From assembly GCF_020216025.1 (NCBI RefSeq), contig NZ_JAIWNC010000037.1, positions 48,799-112,798 of the forward strand: a DNA stretch of 64,000 bases, in the 5' to 3' direction. The notes under the pieces were generated by a model that was given only the letters and a program-made list of their open reading frames with translations, ran no database searches and was not told where the DNA came from. Within the stretch, counting starts at the first letter, position 1, and each line of letters begins with the position of its first letter. Positions 21,243 to 32,261 of the stretch are shown here, in pieces. The position numbers and the translations under genes were made by a program. This stretch comes from Jidongwangia harbinensis (lineage in GTDB: Bacteria; Actinomycetota; Actinomycetes; Mycobacteriales; Micromonosporaceae).

Positions 21243-22712
21243 GTGAGCGCGGGCAAGGTCCCGCCGGTCACCGCGATCGGTACCCCGCGGATCACCGCGG
21301 GCTTCGACGAGTACGGGCGCCTCGACCTGATCGCGCACCAGGAGGTGCACGGCGGTTTCGCCGCGCTCTCCTCCGGTGAGCTGATCGGCCTGGCCGACCG
21401 GATCGAGCTGCGCGGCCGCGGTGGCGCCGGATTCCCGTTCGCCCGCAAGGTGCGGGCCGTGCTGGACTCCTGCCGCCGCCAGGACCTTCCACCGGTGATC
21501 GTGGTGAACGCCACCGAGGGTGAGCCGCCGTCCTGGAAGGACAAGGCCATCCTGACCCGGGGCCCGCACCTGATCCTGGACGGCGCGGCGCTGGCCGCGG
21601 CGGCGCTGGACGCCGAGGAGATCGTGATCGGCATCGCCGACGACGGCATCGGGCAGGCGTCGCTGGCCGCCGCGCTGGCCGAGCGCCGGATGCCGGTGCC
21701 GACCCGGATCGTCACGGTGCCGCACCGGTTCATCTCCGGCGAGGGCGGCGCGCTGGTCCGCGGCATCAACGGCGAGGCGCACATCCCGCCCGGGCGCAAG
21801 GTGCGGTCCAGCGACAACGGCGTCGGCGGGCTGCCCACGCTGCTGTCCAACGCGGAGACGTACTCGCAGCTGGCGATCGCGGCCCGGCTCGGGCCGTGGG
21901 AGTACAACGCGGTCGGCATCCCGGAGGAACCCGGCACCGTGATGCTCACGGTCGGCGGGTCGGCCACCGCCCCGGCGGTGATCGAGGCACCGACCGGCAC
22001 GCCGCTGATCGACATCCTCACCATGTGCGGCGCGGACATCGGCCCCGGGCTGCTGGTGGGCGGGTACCACGGGAAGTGGATCAGTGCCGAGGCCGCGCAG
22101 ACGGTCACCGTCTCGCGCAAGGGGTTCGCCTCGGTGGGCGGCACCCTGGGCGCCGGCATGCTGATCCCGATCGGCTCGTCCACCTGCCCGCTGGGCGAGG
22201 TCGCCCAGGTCACCCAGTACCTGGCGGGTGAGTCGGCGGGCCAGTGCGGTCCGTGCCGGCTGGGTCTGCCCGACCTGGCCCGGGCGGTGACCCTGGTGTC
22301 GCTGGGCGGCAGCGCGCTGGAGAACGTGCGCGCGGCGGCGGGTGTGGTGAAGGGCCGGGGCGCCTGCAGCCACCCGGACGGCACCGCCCGGTTCGCGCTC
22401 TCCGCGCTGGACGTGTTCGCCCGGGACGTGGAGGCGCACGCCAACGGCGAGGGCTGCGGCAAGCAGGTGCGCGGCATCCTGCCGCTGCCGTACACCGCCG
22501 AGCAGGGCGCCCGCAAGCTCGCCGTGGACTGGGCCCGGTGCGACGGGCACGGCCTCTGCTCCGCGGTGGCGCCGGAGATCATCCGGCTGGACGCGAACGG
22601 GTTCCCGGCGTTCCCGCAGACGCCGCTGCCGCCGTGGCTGGAGAACGGCGCCCGCAAGGCGGTCAACGTGTGCCCGGCGCTGGCGTTGCGCCTCACCGAG
22701 GCCGGCAAGTGA
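21243..22712 (+). CDS. NuoF-like NADH-binding flavoprotein fused to a ferredoxin domain
   Basis: 489 residues from a GTG after GGAGGGGAACG. Residues 58-65 are the FMN-binding GRGGAGFP of complex I 51-kDa subunits, followed by VNATEGEPPSWKD and an SLBB-type region. The iron-sulfur motif is ESAGQCGPCR (330-339): C335 and C338 are kept and C375 is a plausible further ligand, but the first cysteine of the usual ESCG is alanine, so a standard N3 cluster is doubtful. Residues about 425-489 add a small ferredoxin with C433, C439 and C477 (CP), the three-cysteine pattern of [3Fe-4S] proteins. It likely passes electrons from NAD(P)H to the membrane protein encoded just upstream. It is not part of a nuo operon. 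Confidence 0.85.
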   Translation: MSAGKVPPVTAIGTPRITAGFDEYGRLDLIAHQEVHGGFAALSSGELIGLADRIELRGRGGAGFPFARKVRAVLDSCRRQDLPPVIVVNATEGEPPSWKDKAILTRGPHLILDGAALAAAALDAEEIVIGIADDGIGQASLAAALAERRMPVPTRIVTVPHRFISGEGGALVRGINGEAHIPPGRKVRSSDNGVGGLPTLLSNAETYSQLAIAARLGPWEYNAVGIPEEPGTVMLTVGGSATAPAVIEAPTGTPLIDILTMCGADIGPGLLVGGYHGKWISAEAAQTVTVSRKGFASVGGTLGAGMLIPIGSSTCPLGEVAQVTQYLAGESAGQCGPCRLGLPDLARAVTLVSLGGSALENVRAAAGVVKGRGACSHPDGTARFALSALDVFARDVEAHANGEGCGKQVRGILPLPYTAEQGARKLAVDWARCDGHGLCSAVAPEIIRLDANGFPAFPQTPLPPWLENGARKAVNVCPALALRLTEAGK

Positions 22713-22713
22713 C

Positions 22714-23049
22714 GTGCACACCGGCTACCTGGACCGCCAGGAGCCCGCGTACCTCTCGGTGCTGGTCGCCGGCGGCTGCCTGGCCTGGTACGGCCGGCAC
22801 GAGCTGCGTCTGCGCAGAGATCGGGGCACATCCGGGCACGATCCGGTCGTCGCGGTGGTGTCCGACTGGCAGCACGGGTTAGGTGACGTGGTTGGCCGGG
22901 TGGGCGCGGCAGGGTTCGCGGGGGCGCTCCTGAGCCTGGCATTTCTCGCTACAGCCGGTAGTCTGCTCACCCGGCGATCAAGGACCGCCGCGGTCCGGAC
23001 GCCGGGTACCGGACGACCGGCCGAGATGGTGGCAGGAGAGCGCGGATGA
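22714..23049 (+). CDS. Small membrane protein in the redox/kinase operon
   Basis: 111 residues from a GTG one base after the NuoF-like stop; its own stop overlaps the kinase start as ATGA. One hydrophobic helix (GAAGFAGALLSLAFLATAG) is flanked by charged stretches. No family is recognised. The tight packing on both sides is the main argument that it is a gene and that redox proteins and kinase are cotranscribed. Confidence 0.6.
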   Translation: MHTGYLDRQEPAYLSVLVAGGCLAWYGRHELRLRRDRGTSGHDPVVAVVSDWQHGLGDVVGRVGAAGFAGALLSLAFLATAGSLLTRRSRTAAVRTPGTGRPAEMVAGERG

Positions 23050-24794
23050 GTGTCGACAGCCGGCGGGCCGGCCCGTTACTTCCGGGCGATCCTGCGTGGC
23101 TGGGCGAGTATCGCCTGGTCGGGCGGCTCGGCTCCGGCGGGATGGGCGTGGTCTACCTGGCCCGCGACCCGCGCGGCGGCCCGGTGGCGATCAAGCTCGT
23201 GCACGCGCATCTGGCCGGTGACTCAGAGTTCCGGTCCCGGTTCCGCAGCGAGGTCAACCGGGTGCGGCAGGTGCCGTCGTTCTGCACCGCCGAGGTGCTC
23301 GACGCGAACCTCGACCACCGTCCGCCGTACCTGGTCGTGGAGTACGTCGACGGACCCAGCCTGGCCCAGGTGGTGGACGAGCGGGGTCCGCTGTCACCGG
23401 CCAACCTGCACTCGGTGGCGGTCGGGGTGGCGACCGCGCTGGCCGGCATCCACGCCGCCGGGGTGATCCACCGCGACCTCAAGCCGGAGAACGTGCTGCT
23501 CGCGCCGGGCAGCCCCAAGGTGATCGACTTCGGCATCGCGCGGGCGTTCGAGGCGACCAGCCAGCACACCAACACCGACCAGTTCGTCGGCACGGTGGCG
23601 TACATGGCGCCGGAGCGGTTCTCGTCGGCGCCCGGCACCGCGCTGACCGCCGCCGCGGACGTGTTCGCCTGGGGCTGCGTCATGGGCTTCGCGGGCACCG
23701 GCCGGACCCCGTTCCACGGCGACTCACCGCCGGCCACCGCGGCGCGCATCCTCACCCAGCCACCGCACCTGAACGGGCTGGCCGAGCCGCTGCGCGGCCT
23801 GGTCGAACTGGCGCTCGCGAAGGACCCGGAGGACCGGCCGACCGCCCACGAACTGCTGGACATGCTGGTCAGCGGCGCGGCCGGCGGCCCGCCGCCACCG
23901 CCGCGCAGCCCGCGCCTGGCCACCTCGACCGGCTCGGCCGCCACGCCCCGGCACCGCACCCGCCGTGTCCGGTGGGCGGCCGCGCTCGCCGCGCTGCTGC
24001 TGCTGGCCGGCCTCGGCACCGTCGCGGCGCTGGTCGTCGGCCACAACCCGGCCGGCGACGTCCCGCTCTCCGGCGCGGCGCGCTCGGACGGCTCGGCGGC
24101 CGGCGCGCCGGCGCAGTCCGGGCAGCCGCCGCGATCGCCGTCCGGGAAACCGACCACCTCCAAGCCGGCCGTGCGGCGCACCGTCCTGCCCGCCGACCCG
24201 GAGCCGGCACCGGAGGCGCGCAAGCCGGAGCCCCGGGGCGGCGAGCCGATCATCCAGGACCCGCTGAACCGGCCGGGGCAGTGGCTGGACAGCTCGATCA
24301 GCGAGGAGAACGCCGACTGCGTGATCCGCGGCACGATGCAGGCCAAGCGGGTCGACCGCGGGGTCTTCCAGTGCGCCGGCCCGGACGAGGAGATCGCCGA
24401 CGACTTCGGTGTCGCGGTCGACACCACGCTGGCCGCCGCGGGCAGTTGCGCGGGCGTGTGGTTCCACTGGAACGGCGGTGAGCTGGGCGGCCACGTGGCG
24501 TACCTCTGCGAGAAGGAGATCCGGATCGCCGCGGACATGCCGAACGACCGCCGGGTCTACGGCACGCTGGAACTGGACCGGCCGATCAAGGTGAAGGACC
24601 GGGTCCGGGCGCACGTCGTGGTCCGTGGCCGCACCGTGGACGTGTTCCTCGACGGCACCCACGCCGGCGCGGTCCGGCTCCCGGCCCGCGGGTTCACCAA
24701 GGGCCAGGTGCAGCTCGGCATCGCCGTGGAGACGCTGGACGACCCGGGGCCGTTCGCGGTCTCGTTCGCCGACGTGGACATCCGGTCGTTCTGA
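23046..24794 (+). CDS. Membrane Ser/Thr protein kinase (PknB-like) with extracellular domain
   Basis: 582 residues. The N-terminal kinase domain (about 20-280) has the Gly loop GSGGMGVVY, the ATP lysine K50, the catalytic HRDLKPEN (142-149) and DFG (161-163), all intact, so it should be active. A basic juxtamembrane stretch leads to one membrane helix (about 313-335). A Pro/Ser-rich linker and a C-terminal extracellular beta-rich domain of about 170 residues follow, with paired cysteines; its fold resembles concanavalin-like/3-keto-disaccharide-hydrolase-type modules. There are no PASTA repeats. The kinase at 25.3 kb is a close paralogue with matching catalytic-residue positions. It ends a four-gene operon with the redox proteins. 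Confidence 0.93.
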   Translation: MSVDSRRAGPLLPGDPAWLGEYRLVGRLGSGGMGVVYLARDPRGGPVAIKLVHAHLAGDSEFRSRFRSEVNRVRQVPSFCTAEVLDANLDHRPPYLVVEYVDGPSLAQVVDERGPLSPANLHSVAVGVATALAGIHAAGVIHRDLKPENVLLAPGSPKVIDFGIARAFEATSQHTNTDQFVGTVAYMAPERFSSAPGTALTAAADVFAWGCVMGFAGTGRTPFHGDSPPATAARILTQPPHLNGLAEPLRGLVELALAKDPEDRPTAHELLDMLVSGAAGGPPPPPRSPRLATSTGSAATPRHRTRRVRWAAALAALLLLAGLGTVAALVVGHNPAGDVPLSGAARSDGSAAGAPAQSGQPPRSPSGKPTTSKPAVRRTVLPADPEPAPEARKPEPRGGEPIIQDPLNRPGQWLDSSISEENADCVIRGTMQAKRVDRGVFQCAGPDEEIADDFGVAVDTTLAAAGSCAGVWFHWNGGELGGHVAYLCEKEIRIAADMPNDRRVYGTLELDRPIKVKDRVRAHVVVRGRTVDVFLDGTHAGAVRLPARGFTKGQVQLGIAVETLDDPGPFAVSFADVDIRSF

Positions 24795-25109
24795 CTAGCC
24801 TGCGTACGTGACCGCCTCGTGGGCCAGACCGTGCCAGTCCAGCGCGGACGTGGGGGAGAGGACGAACCACTCTTTCATCGGGGCGCCCCGGCCGCCGTCG
24901 AACCGGGTGCCCTCACCGGCCGCGACCAGCTCGTCGACGCGTACCCGGGGCAGCTTCACCACCAGGCAGCCGTGGGACAGCATGGCGACGATCCGGCCGT
25001 ACCGGCGCACCGCCTGCGCCCCGAACCGGCGGCCGCCGGCCGGCGTCGCCACCCCGTCCACAGCGGACAGTTCGGCCACGAGGGCGTCGAAACGATCCTC
25101 CGGGGTCAT
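24795..25109 (-). CDS. Small TfoX/YjbR-like protein
   Basis: 104 residues from the ATG at 25109; the longer frame upstream is Pro/Arg-rich and unlikely. The segment YGRIVAMLSHGCLVVKLP followed by EWFVLSP is the core of the TfoX N-terminal/MmcQ-YjbR fold, a small DNA-binding-like alpha/beta domain of uncertain function. It is inserted on the opposite strand between the two kinase paralogues; its stop begins directly after the first kinase's stop. A second member of this fold is at 48.8 kb. Confidence 0.75.
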   Translation of the reverse strand: MTPEDRFDALVAELSAVDGVATPAGGRRFGAQAVRRYGRIVAMLSHGCLVVKLPRVRVDELVAAGEGTRFDGGRGAPMKEWFVLSPTSALDWHGLAHEAVTYAG

Positions 25110-25315
25110 GTCCGCAGTTTTCCGTATCGGATCTCCGCGCCGACACCCCCCACCCGGGTGGCGGCCGGCCGGGGTGCTCGGGCGCAGTGCGGGGTGTCGA
25201 TTCGGCGCCAAAGCGGCCGGTGGGTCTTCGCAGGCCCGCGGCGCGCCCGGTAGGGTGCCAGTCTGCCGGGGGGCGGCGGCCGCGAGGCCGGGCGGATGAG
25301 GGGTACGGGATCACC

Positions 25316-27103
25316 ATGACGGCCGAGCGGGCAGCGCACGCGCCGCTGCACCCCCGCGACCCGCGGCAGCTCGGACCGTACGAACTGCTGGCCCGGCTGG
25401 GCGAGGGCGGCATGGGCACCGTCTACCTGGGCCGGGACCCGTCCGGAAACCAGGTCGCGGTCAAGATGGTGCGCGGCGACCTGTCGCTGGACGAGGAGTT
25501 CCGCCGCCGGTTCCGCAGCGAGGTGAACCGGATCCGGCAGGTGCCGCCGTTCTGCACCGCCGAGATGATCGACGCGGACCTGGACGCCGAGCAGCCCTAC
25601 CTGGTGGTGGAGTTCGTCGACGGGCCCAGCCTGGCCGAGGTGGTGCAGGAACGCGGCCCGCTCAGCACCGCCAACCTGCACGGCGTGGCGATCGGGGTGG
25701 CCACCGCGCTGACCGCGATCCACGGCGCCGGGGTGATCCACCGCGACCTGAAGCCGCGCAACGTGCTGCTCCCGCCGGGCAGCCCCAAGGTGATCGACTT
25801 CGGCATCGCCCGGGCGCTGGAGGCGACCAGCCAGCACACCCGCACCGACCAGATGGTCGGCACGGTGGCCTACATGTCGCCGGAGCGGTTCGGCCCGGAC
25901 TCGGCGAGCGCGCTCACCCCGGCTGCGGACGTCTTCGCCTGGGGCGCGGTGGTCACCTACGCGGGCACCGGCCGCACCCCGTTCCACGCCGACTCGCCGC
26001 CGGCCACCGCGGCGCGCATCCTCACCCAGCCACCCGACCTGTCCGGCCTGACCGGGCCGCTGCGCGAGCTGATCGGGCACGCGCTGGCGAAGGACCCGGC
26101 CGACCGGCCGACCGCCCGGGAACTGCTCAACGGGCTGGTCGCCGGGCCCGCCACGCCGGCCGTGCTGGACCGCCAGCCGGGTCTGCGGGCCGCCGCACAC
26201 GAGGCGCAGGTGGCCACCGCCTACCAGTCGCACCGGCACCAGACCGCGCTGGCCCCGCCGCCCGGGCTGGCCGGCCACCCGGACGGCACCCCGGCCGGTC
26301 CCGGCCCGGCCGCCGACGATCGCTCGACCCGGGTGGTACGCCCGGACGCCTTCCGCGGGCCACCGCTGCGCGGCCCGCTGCCCCGCCGGCGCCGGCTGCT
26401 GCCGCTGCTGGTCCTGTTGTGCGTGCTGACCCTGGTCGTCGCCGCGGTCCTGGTGCTGCGCGGCGACCTGCCATGGGCCTCGGCCGGCGGTCCCGTCGCG
26501 CCGGTGGTCACCACCCCGCCGCCCGACCTGCGCCGCACGTTGCTGATCACCGACCCGCTGGACGACGCCCGGCTGTGGGAGAAGTCCTCGGACACCAAGG
26601 AGGGCGGCCGCTGCACGTTCGCCGACGGTGCGCTGGTGGTGAGCCGGCGGACCGTCGGCTCGTTCCGGTGCCGCGGCCCGGCCGACGCCGAACCGAACAA
26701 CCTGCAGGTGGAGGTGGGGGTGCGGCTGCTCGCCAAGGGGAGCTGCGCGGCCCTCTGGTTCTGGTTCCGGCCGTACTCCGGCTACCAGGTCAGGATCTGT
26801 GAGCGGGCGGTGTACGTCGGCACGCACAAGGACGCCGACGTCGAGGTGTACCGCACGTTCCCGCTGGACGGCGCGCCGGTGCCGGTGGGCGGGCCGTCCA
26901 CCCGGATCACGCTCACCACCCGGGACGGCTTCGCGGAGGTGCAGCGGGACGGGAAGGTGGTCGGCTCGGTGCCGCTGACCGATCCGCAGATCACCGGCGG
27001 CCGGGTGGTGCTCGGCCTCTTCACCGAGCCGGAGCAGGCCGACCACATCCCGCCGTACCGGGTGGCGTTCGACCAGGTCGACATCTACGCGCTGGATCCC
27101 TGA
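25316..27103 (+). CDS. Membrane Ser/Thr protein kinase, paralogue of the 23.0-kb kinase
   Basis: 595 residues. Gly loop GEGGMGTVY, K50, HRDLKPRN (142-149) and DFG (161-163) sit at the same residue numbers as in the upstream kinase, and long runs of the kinase domain match (for example RFRSEVNR, GVIHRDLKP, GSPKVIDFGIARA). A basic linker (PLPRRRRLLP) precedes the membrane helix (LLVLLCVLTLVVAAVLVL). The extracellular C-terminal domain again has a beta-rich layout with cysteines (GRCTFADG, FRCRGP, GSCAALWFWF) but has diverged more. It seems to be a tandem duplicate. The ATG at 25316 follows GGGTACGGGA; it is about 200 bases from the small minus-strand gene. Confidence 0.93.
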   Translation: MTAERAAHAPLHPRDPRQLGPYELLARLGEGGMGTVYLGRDPSGNQVAVKMVRGDLSLDEEFRRRFRSEVNRIRQVPPFCTAEMIDADLDAEQPYLVVEFVDGPSLAEVVQERGPLSTANLHGVAIGVATALTAIHGAGVIHRDLKPRNVLLPPGSPKVIDFGIARALEATSQHTRTDQMVGTVAYMSPERFGPDSASALTPAADVFAWGAVVTYAGTGRTPFHADSPPATAARILTQPPDLSGLTGPLRELIGHALAKDPADRPTARELLNGLVAGPATPAVLDRQPGLRAAAHEAQVATAYQSHRHQTALAPPPGLAGHPDGTPAGPGPAADDRSTRVVRPDAFRGPPLRGPLPRRRRLLPLLVLLCVLTLVVAAVLVLRGDLPWASAGGPVAPVVTTPPPDLRRTLLITDPLDDARLWEKSSDTKEGGRCTFADGALVVSRRTVGSFRCRGPADAEPNNLQVEVGVRLLAKGSCAALWFWFRPYSGYQVRICERAVYVGTHKDADVEVYRTFPLDGAPVPVGGPSTRITLTTRDGFAEVQRDGKVVGSVPLTDPQITGGRVVLGLFTEPEQADHIPPYRVAFDQVDIYALDP

Positions 27104-27167
27104 CCGCCCACCCGTCCGGCCCGGGCCCCCGACCGCGGTGGCGGGGACCCGGCAGCCGCCGGGTGGC

Positions 27168-29570
<2,403 letters not shown>

Positions 29571-29785
29571 CCGTCACCTCTCCCGCGTCGACAACGATCC
29601 GATTCTGCCGAAGCCCGATCCGGGTTGTCGCGGCGCCCCGCTCGGTCGGCCCGGAGGATCATCCCGGCCGGGCGCGCAATGTGATCAACGCAACACCGGA
29701 TAGTGATCGACAGCCCGCTGACGTTATCGAAGATCGCTGATCTAATAGGTCTGGCTTTTGTCGTGGGGTCCTTAGTGGAGGCTGG

Positions 29786-30859
29786 GTGGCGGTCGTCTCC
29801 CTCGTCACGCACATCACCGATCAGCTGTCCCGCCTCTGCCGGGTCGCCGGGGCCGACCCGGCGATGTCCGCCGACCTGATCGGTGACCTGCTCGGACCCG
29901 CCGGGCAGCGGCCGATCCACGCCGGACCGGCCTGGCCCTCGGACGTCGCCGACGACCACACCCCGGTCGAGTTCTCCCTCGCCTTCGACCACCACGGCGG
30001 CGCCACGCTGCGGGTGCTCGCCGAGGCCGCGGTGCCCGACCCGGCCACCCCGGCGGACCTGTCACCCGCGCTGGCCTTCCTGCGCCGGCAGAGCAGCCGG
30101 CACCGGCTCGCACTGTCCCGGCTGGACCGGGTGGGTGACCTGTTCACCACGCACCGCCCGCAGGGCGTCTTCGGCATGTGGCATTCGCTCATCCTGCGCG
30201 CCGCACCCGAGTTCAAGGTGTACCTGAACCCGGAGATCCGCGGCGCCGACCAGGCCGGACCGCTGGTCGCCGAGGCCCTCGGGCGGCTCGGCGCGACGCC
30301 CGCCTACCGGACGGTCCGGCACCGGGCGCTGCGGCCCGGTGCGGACCGCCTGACGTTCTTCGCGCTCGACCTGCACGACGCGGCGACGTCCCGGATCAAG
30401 CTGTACGTGTCGCACCCGCACGCCGACCTGGCCGATGTGGCCCGCGCCGCCGCGGTCGTCGACGGCGTGGACCCGGCCGAGGTCACCGAGTTCTGCCGGC
30501 TCGCCACCGGTTCGGCCGGCCCGTTCGCGGGGCGGCCGGTGATCAGCAGCTACACGTTCGTGCCGGACGCGGCCCGACCGGTCGGCTACAGCGTGTACGT
30601 CCCGATCCGCAGCTACGTCACCGACGACCGGCAGGCCCGCGACCGCACCCGGGTCCTGCTGAGCCGGCACGGCGTCGACCCGGACCGGCTGGACCCGGCG
30701 ATCGCCGCGGTCGCCGCGCGGCCGCTGGAGGCCGGCAGCGGCCTGATCGCCCACGTGTCGCTGCGGGTGGGGCAGCCGCGGCCCGGCGTCACCGTCTATC
30801 TGTCGTCCGAGGCGTACCAGGTGCGGACCCCGCCCACCCGGCCGGTGCCGGTCCGGTAG
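29786..30859 (+). CDS. DMATS-type aromatic (indole) prenyltransferase
   Basis: 357 residues from a GTG with GGAGG five bases upstream. It resembles the tryptophan dimethylallyltransferase (ABBA-fold) family: EFKVYLNPEIRG, LTFFALDLHD, SRIKLYVSHPH, SYTFVPD, GYSVYVPIRSYV and the C-terminal VTVYLSSEAY are the alternating strands carrying the basic and tyrosine residues that hold the prenyl diphosphate. Such enzymes attach dimethylallyl groups to tryptophan or related indoles. There is no tryptophanase, NRPS or P450 gene beside it, so it looks like an orphan tailoring enzyme or one that acts on a product made elsewhere. It is divergent from tex across 215 bp. Confidence 0.85.
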   Translation: MAVVSLVTHITDQLSRLCRVAGADPAMSADLIGDLLGPAGQRPIHAGPAWPSDVADDHTPVEFSLAFDHHGGATLRVLAEAAVPDPATPADLSPALAFLRRQSSRHRLALSRLDRVGDLFTTHRPQGVFGMWHSLILRAAPEFKVYLNPEIRGADQAGPLVAEALGRLGATPAYRTVRHRALRPGADRLTFFALDLHDAATSRIKLYVSHPHADLADVARAAAVVDGVDPAEVTEFCRLATGSAGPFAGRPVISSYTFVPDAARPVGYSVYVPIRSYVTDDRQARDRTRVLLSRHGVDPDRLDPAIAAVAARPLEAGSGLIAHVSLRVGQPRPGVTVYLSSEAYQVRTPPTRPVPVR

Positions 30860-30869
30860 CCCGGTGCGG

Positions 30870-31454
30870 TCAGGGCGCGCTCGCCGCCGGCAGCATGGCC
30901 AGGACGTGCTGCAACAGGGCGATCAGCACCTCCACGCTGGAGCCGGCGCGGCGCGCGTCACACCGCACCAGCGGCACGTCCGGGTTGAGCTGCAGCGCGG
31001 AGCGGATCTCGTCGTCGGAGTACGCGCACTCGCCGAAGAACGTGTTCACCGCCAGCACGAACGGGATGTTCCGCCGCTCGAAGTAGTCCACCGACGCGAA
31101 ACTGGCCGGCAGCCGGCGGGTGTCGACCAGCACCACGGCACCCAGCGCGCCCTGGGTCAGCTCGTCCCACATGAACCAGAACCGGTCCTGCCCCGGCGTG
31201 CCGAACAGGTAGAGGACCACCTCGTCGTTGATGGTGATCCGGCCGAAGTCCAGGGCCACCGTGGTCCGGGTCTTCGACTCCAGCCCGGCCAGGTCGTCCA
31301 CCCCGATGCTGGCCTCCGTCATGACCTCCTCGGTGGTCAGGGGCGCGATCTCGCTGACCGAGGACACCAGGGTCGTCTTGCCCGCGCCGAAGCCGCCGGC
31401 GATGACGACCTTGACCGATGTGCGTTCCATATGTGTGTCAGATCCTCGGGTCAT
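30870..31454 (-). CDS. Conservon small GTPase (CvnD-type ATP/GTP-binding protein)
   Basis: 194 residues. The ATG at 31454 overlaps the DUF742 stop as ATGA with GGAGG upstream; the ATG at 31430 is possible. The P-loop GGFGAGKT is at 20-27, G3 is FGTPGQDRFWFMW, and the G4 region reads AVNTFFG instead of NKxD, which is normal for this Ras-like family of actinobacterial conservons (CvnD). It is the last gene of the ten-member minus-strand chain. In known conservons the sensor kinase CvnA, Roadblock CvnB, DUF742 CvnC and GTPase CvnD form a membrane-associated complex likened to eukaryotic G-protein signalling. Confidence 0.92.
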   Translation of the reverse strand: MTRGSDTHMERTSVKVVIAGGFGAGKTTLVSSVSEIAPLTTEEVMTEASIGVDDLAGLESKTRTTVALDFGRITINDEVVLYLFGTPGQDRFWFMWDELTQGALGAVVLVDTRRLPASFASVDYFERRNIPFVLAVNTFFGECAYSDDEIRSALQLNPDVPLVRCDARRAGSSVEVLIALLQHVLAMLPAASAP

Positions 31455-31795
31455 AGCCGCTGGAGGCCGCCGAGCAGCGTCTCCAGCAGGGCACGGTCGT
31501 AGACGGTTCGCTGCGCGGCCGAGCCGAGCGTGACGTAACCCTGTTCGAGCAGGATGTCGACCAGGACCTTCACCACGGTCAGCGGCCGGGACAGGTAGGC
31601 GGAGATCTCGGCGATGGACATCCAGTCCTGGCACTGGCGCAGGATCTGCTGGTACTCCGGCTCCAGCACGGTGGTGTCGGCCGGGAGCGCGACCACCTGG
31701 GTGGCCAGGTCCAGGGCCGCGTTACGCGGCGTGGTACGCCCGTTCACCAGCACGTACAGCGGTACGAGCTGTTCGGACTCGCGGTCGCTGTGCAC
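31451..31795 (-). CDS. DUF742 conservon protein (CvnC-type), copy 1
   Basis: 114 residues from a GTG two bases after the Roadblock stop. Typical DUF742 layout: VPLYVLVNGRTTP at the N-terminus, VLEPEYQQIL, then a winged-helix-like segment (SIAEISAYLSRPLTVVKVLVDILLEQGYV) and ALLETLLGGLQRL. DUF742 proteins interact with the conservon GTPase. A second copy, more diverged, lies 4 kb upstream in the same operon. Confidence 0.92.
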   Translation of the reverse strand: MHSDRESEQLVPLYVLVNGRTTPRNAALDLATQVVALPADTTVLEPEYQQILRQCQDWMSIAEISAYLSRPLTVVKVLVDILLEQGYVTLGSAAQRTVYDRALLETLLGGLQRL

Positions 31796-31797
31796 GG

Positions 31798-32220
31798 TCA
31801 GGCCCCGGCGTGCCCATTGACCGCGGACGTGCCGTCCCGCCGCTGCGCACCGAGGTACACGCCGATCCGGGTGACCAGCCGGCCCATCTCGTACGCCACC
31901 GTGCCCATGTCCACGTCCTCGTCACCGAGCACCGCGAGCCGAGCGTTCTCACCCGCGGACGCGATGAACAGCGTGCGGTCCTGGAACTCGATGATGATCT
32001 GGTCCACCGGGCCGCTGCCGAACCGGCGGCCGACCCCGGCGCCGACGCTGTACAGCGAGGACGCCGCGGCGGCGAGCAGCTCGGCGGCGTCCTGGGCCAG
32101 CGACGCGGACTTCTGCACGACCAGGCCGTCGGTGGACAGCACCAGTGCGTGCAGCACCTGGTCCACCGACGTCAGTTCGTCGAGCATCCAGGTCAGGTCT
32201 TGGTTTGCGGTGGATTCCAT
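31798..32220 (-). CDS. Roadblock/LC7 domain protein (CvnB-type)
   Basis: 140 residues. Starts MESTANQDLTWMLDEL and contains the Roadblock core VLHALVLSTDGLVVQKSA, then IIIEFQDRTLFIASAGE and LAVLGDEDVDMG. These small proteins dimerise and act as regulators or scaffolds for the conservon GTPase. The ATG follows the sensor kinase stop by 41 bases, the widest gap in the chain. Confidence 0.94.
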   Translation of the reverse strand: MESTANQDLTWMLDELTSVDQVLHALVLSTDGLVVQKSASLAQDAAELLAAAASSLYSVGAGVGRRFGSGPVDQIIIEFQDRTLFIASAGENARLAVLGDEDVDMGTVAYEMGRLVTRIGVYLGAQRRDGTSAVNGHAGA

Positions 32221-32261
32221 GGCTCTTCCCGTCCCTGTCGGTTGTGGTGCGTGGGGTGACG

